DNA from: Wohlfahrtiimonas sp.
GTDB lineage: Bacteria; Pseudomonadota; Gammaproteobacteria; Cardiobacteriales; Wohlfahrtiimonadaceae
Length of the DNA stretch: 6,797 nt
Assembly: GCA_030149965.1 (NCBI GenBank)
Contig: JASLHB010000025.1
Location: forward strand, 1 to 6,797
Reading direction: 5' to 3'
This document shows, in pieces, positions 6,670 through 6,797 of the stretch. Numbering within the stretch: the first letter of the stretch is position 1; the number at the start of each line of letters is the position of its first letter. Below the pieces are notes generated by a model that saw only the letters and a list, made by a program, of their open reading frames with translations, was not told where the DNA came from and ran no database searches. The position numbers and the translations under genes were made by a program.

Positions 6670-6678
6670 TCATTAACG
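6664..6678 (+). repeat. 15-bp inverted repeat at the prpC stop codon
   Basis: CGTTAATCATTAACG is a perfect odd-length palindrome: seven-base arms around a central C. As RNA it could fold as a 6-bp stem with a TCA loop. It contains the prpC stop codon TAA (6667-6669). It is followed by TTTATTTTAA some 14 nt later, not an immediate U-tract, so a classical terminator is unlikely. It might be an RNA processing or stability element between prpC and prpD, or chance in AT-rich DNA. Confidence 0.45.
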
Positions 6679-6711
6679 GATCAATCACTTGTTTATTTTA
6701 AGGAAAAAGAA

Positions 6712-6797
6712 ATGCAAAAATTTGATCAAGTAATACAGGACATCGTATCTTATGTAACAGCTTATGAAATTAAGTCAGATTTGGCTTATCAAACAGC
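6712..6797 (+). CDS. prpD: 2-methylcitrate dehydratase PrpD, N-terminal fragment cut by the window end
   Basis: Only the first 28 codons and two bases are present. The peptide FDQVIQDIVSYV, followed by AYEIKSDLAYQT, matches the N terminus of E. coli PrpD (FDREIVDIVDYV, YEISSKVAYDT) well. PrpD dehydrates 2-methylcitrate to 2-methyl-cis-aconitate in the 2-methylcitrate cycle. The start ATG has AAGGA (6700-6704) 7 nt ahead. It begins about eight residues later than E. coli PrpD, a normal variation. The gene lies 42 nt after prpC and completes the prpB-prpC-prpD order seen in enterobacteria. The rest of the gene, and any prpE or acnD/prpF, is beyond the window. Confidence 0.93.
   Translation, partial: MQKFDQVIQDIVSYVTAYEIKSDLAYQT

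Overview
The window holds two complete metabolic gene groups in tail-to-tail arrangement, plus the divergent promoter region of the second group. The base composition is AT-rich. The propionate genes (PrpR, PrpB, PrpC and the first residues of PrpD) closely resemble my recollection of the enterobacterial proteins, and their order, with prpR divergent from a sigma-54-driven prpBCD, is also enterobacterial. This points to a low-GC gammaproteobacterium. I do not assign a genus.

Positions 1-2718 (+ strand) are a thiazole-biosynthesis operon of the thiamin pathway. It opens with the 3' half of a TPP riboswitch aptamer, whose 5' half lies outside the window. A short expression platform follows, in which the ribosome binding site of the first gene can be hidden or freed. 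The genes are a TenI-like thiazole tautomerase, ThiS (sulfur-carrier protein), ThiG (thiazole synthase) and a ThiF-type adenylyltransferase, packed with gaps of 1, 0 and 1 nt. Together they would charge ThiS with sulfur, build the thiazole phosphate ring from DXP and dehydroglycine, and tautomerise it. The source of dehydroglycine (ThiO or ThiH) is not encoded here. ThiG, ThiF and TenI read more like the Bacillus proteins than the E. coli ones.

Positions 2720-4345 (- strand) are prpR, a sigma-54 activator that senses 2-methylcitrate. It ends 1 nt from the end of thiF. Positions 4346-4582 are the prpR-prpB divergent control region, very AT-rich. It holds a cluster of TGTTTCA/TGAAACA half-sites that probably form the PrpR enhancer, and a near-perfect -24/-12 promoter. 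Positions 4583-6797 (+ strand) are prpB (2-methylisocitrate lyase), prpC (2-methylcitrate synthase) and the first 28 codons of prpD (2-methylcitrate dehydratase). These form the 2-methylcitrate cycle, which converts propionyl-CoA to pyruvate and succinate.

I found no mobile element, CRISPR array, tRNA, rRNA or clearly undescribed system. The points most worth a second look are the riboswitch switching helices, the Bacillus-like character of the thiazole operon, the half-site array upstream of prpB, and a slippery A8 run at the prpB stop codon that reads open into prpC in the -1 frame.
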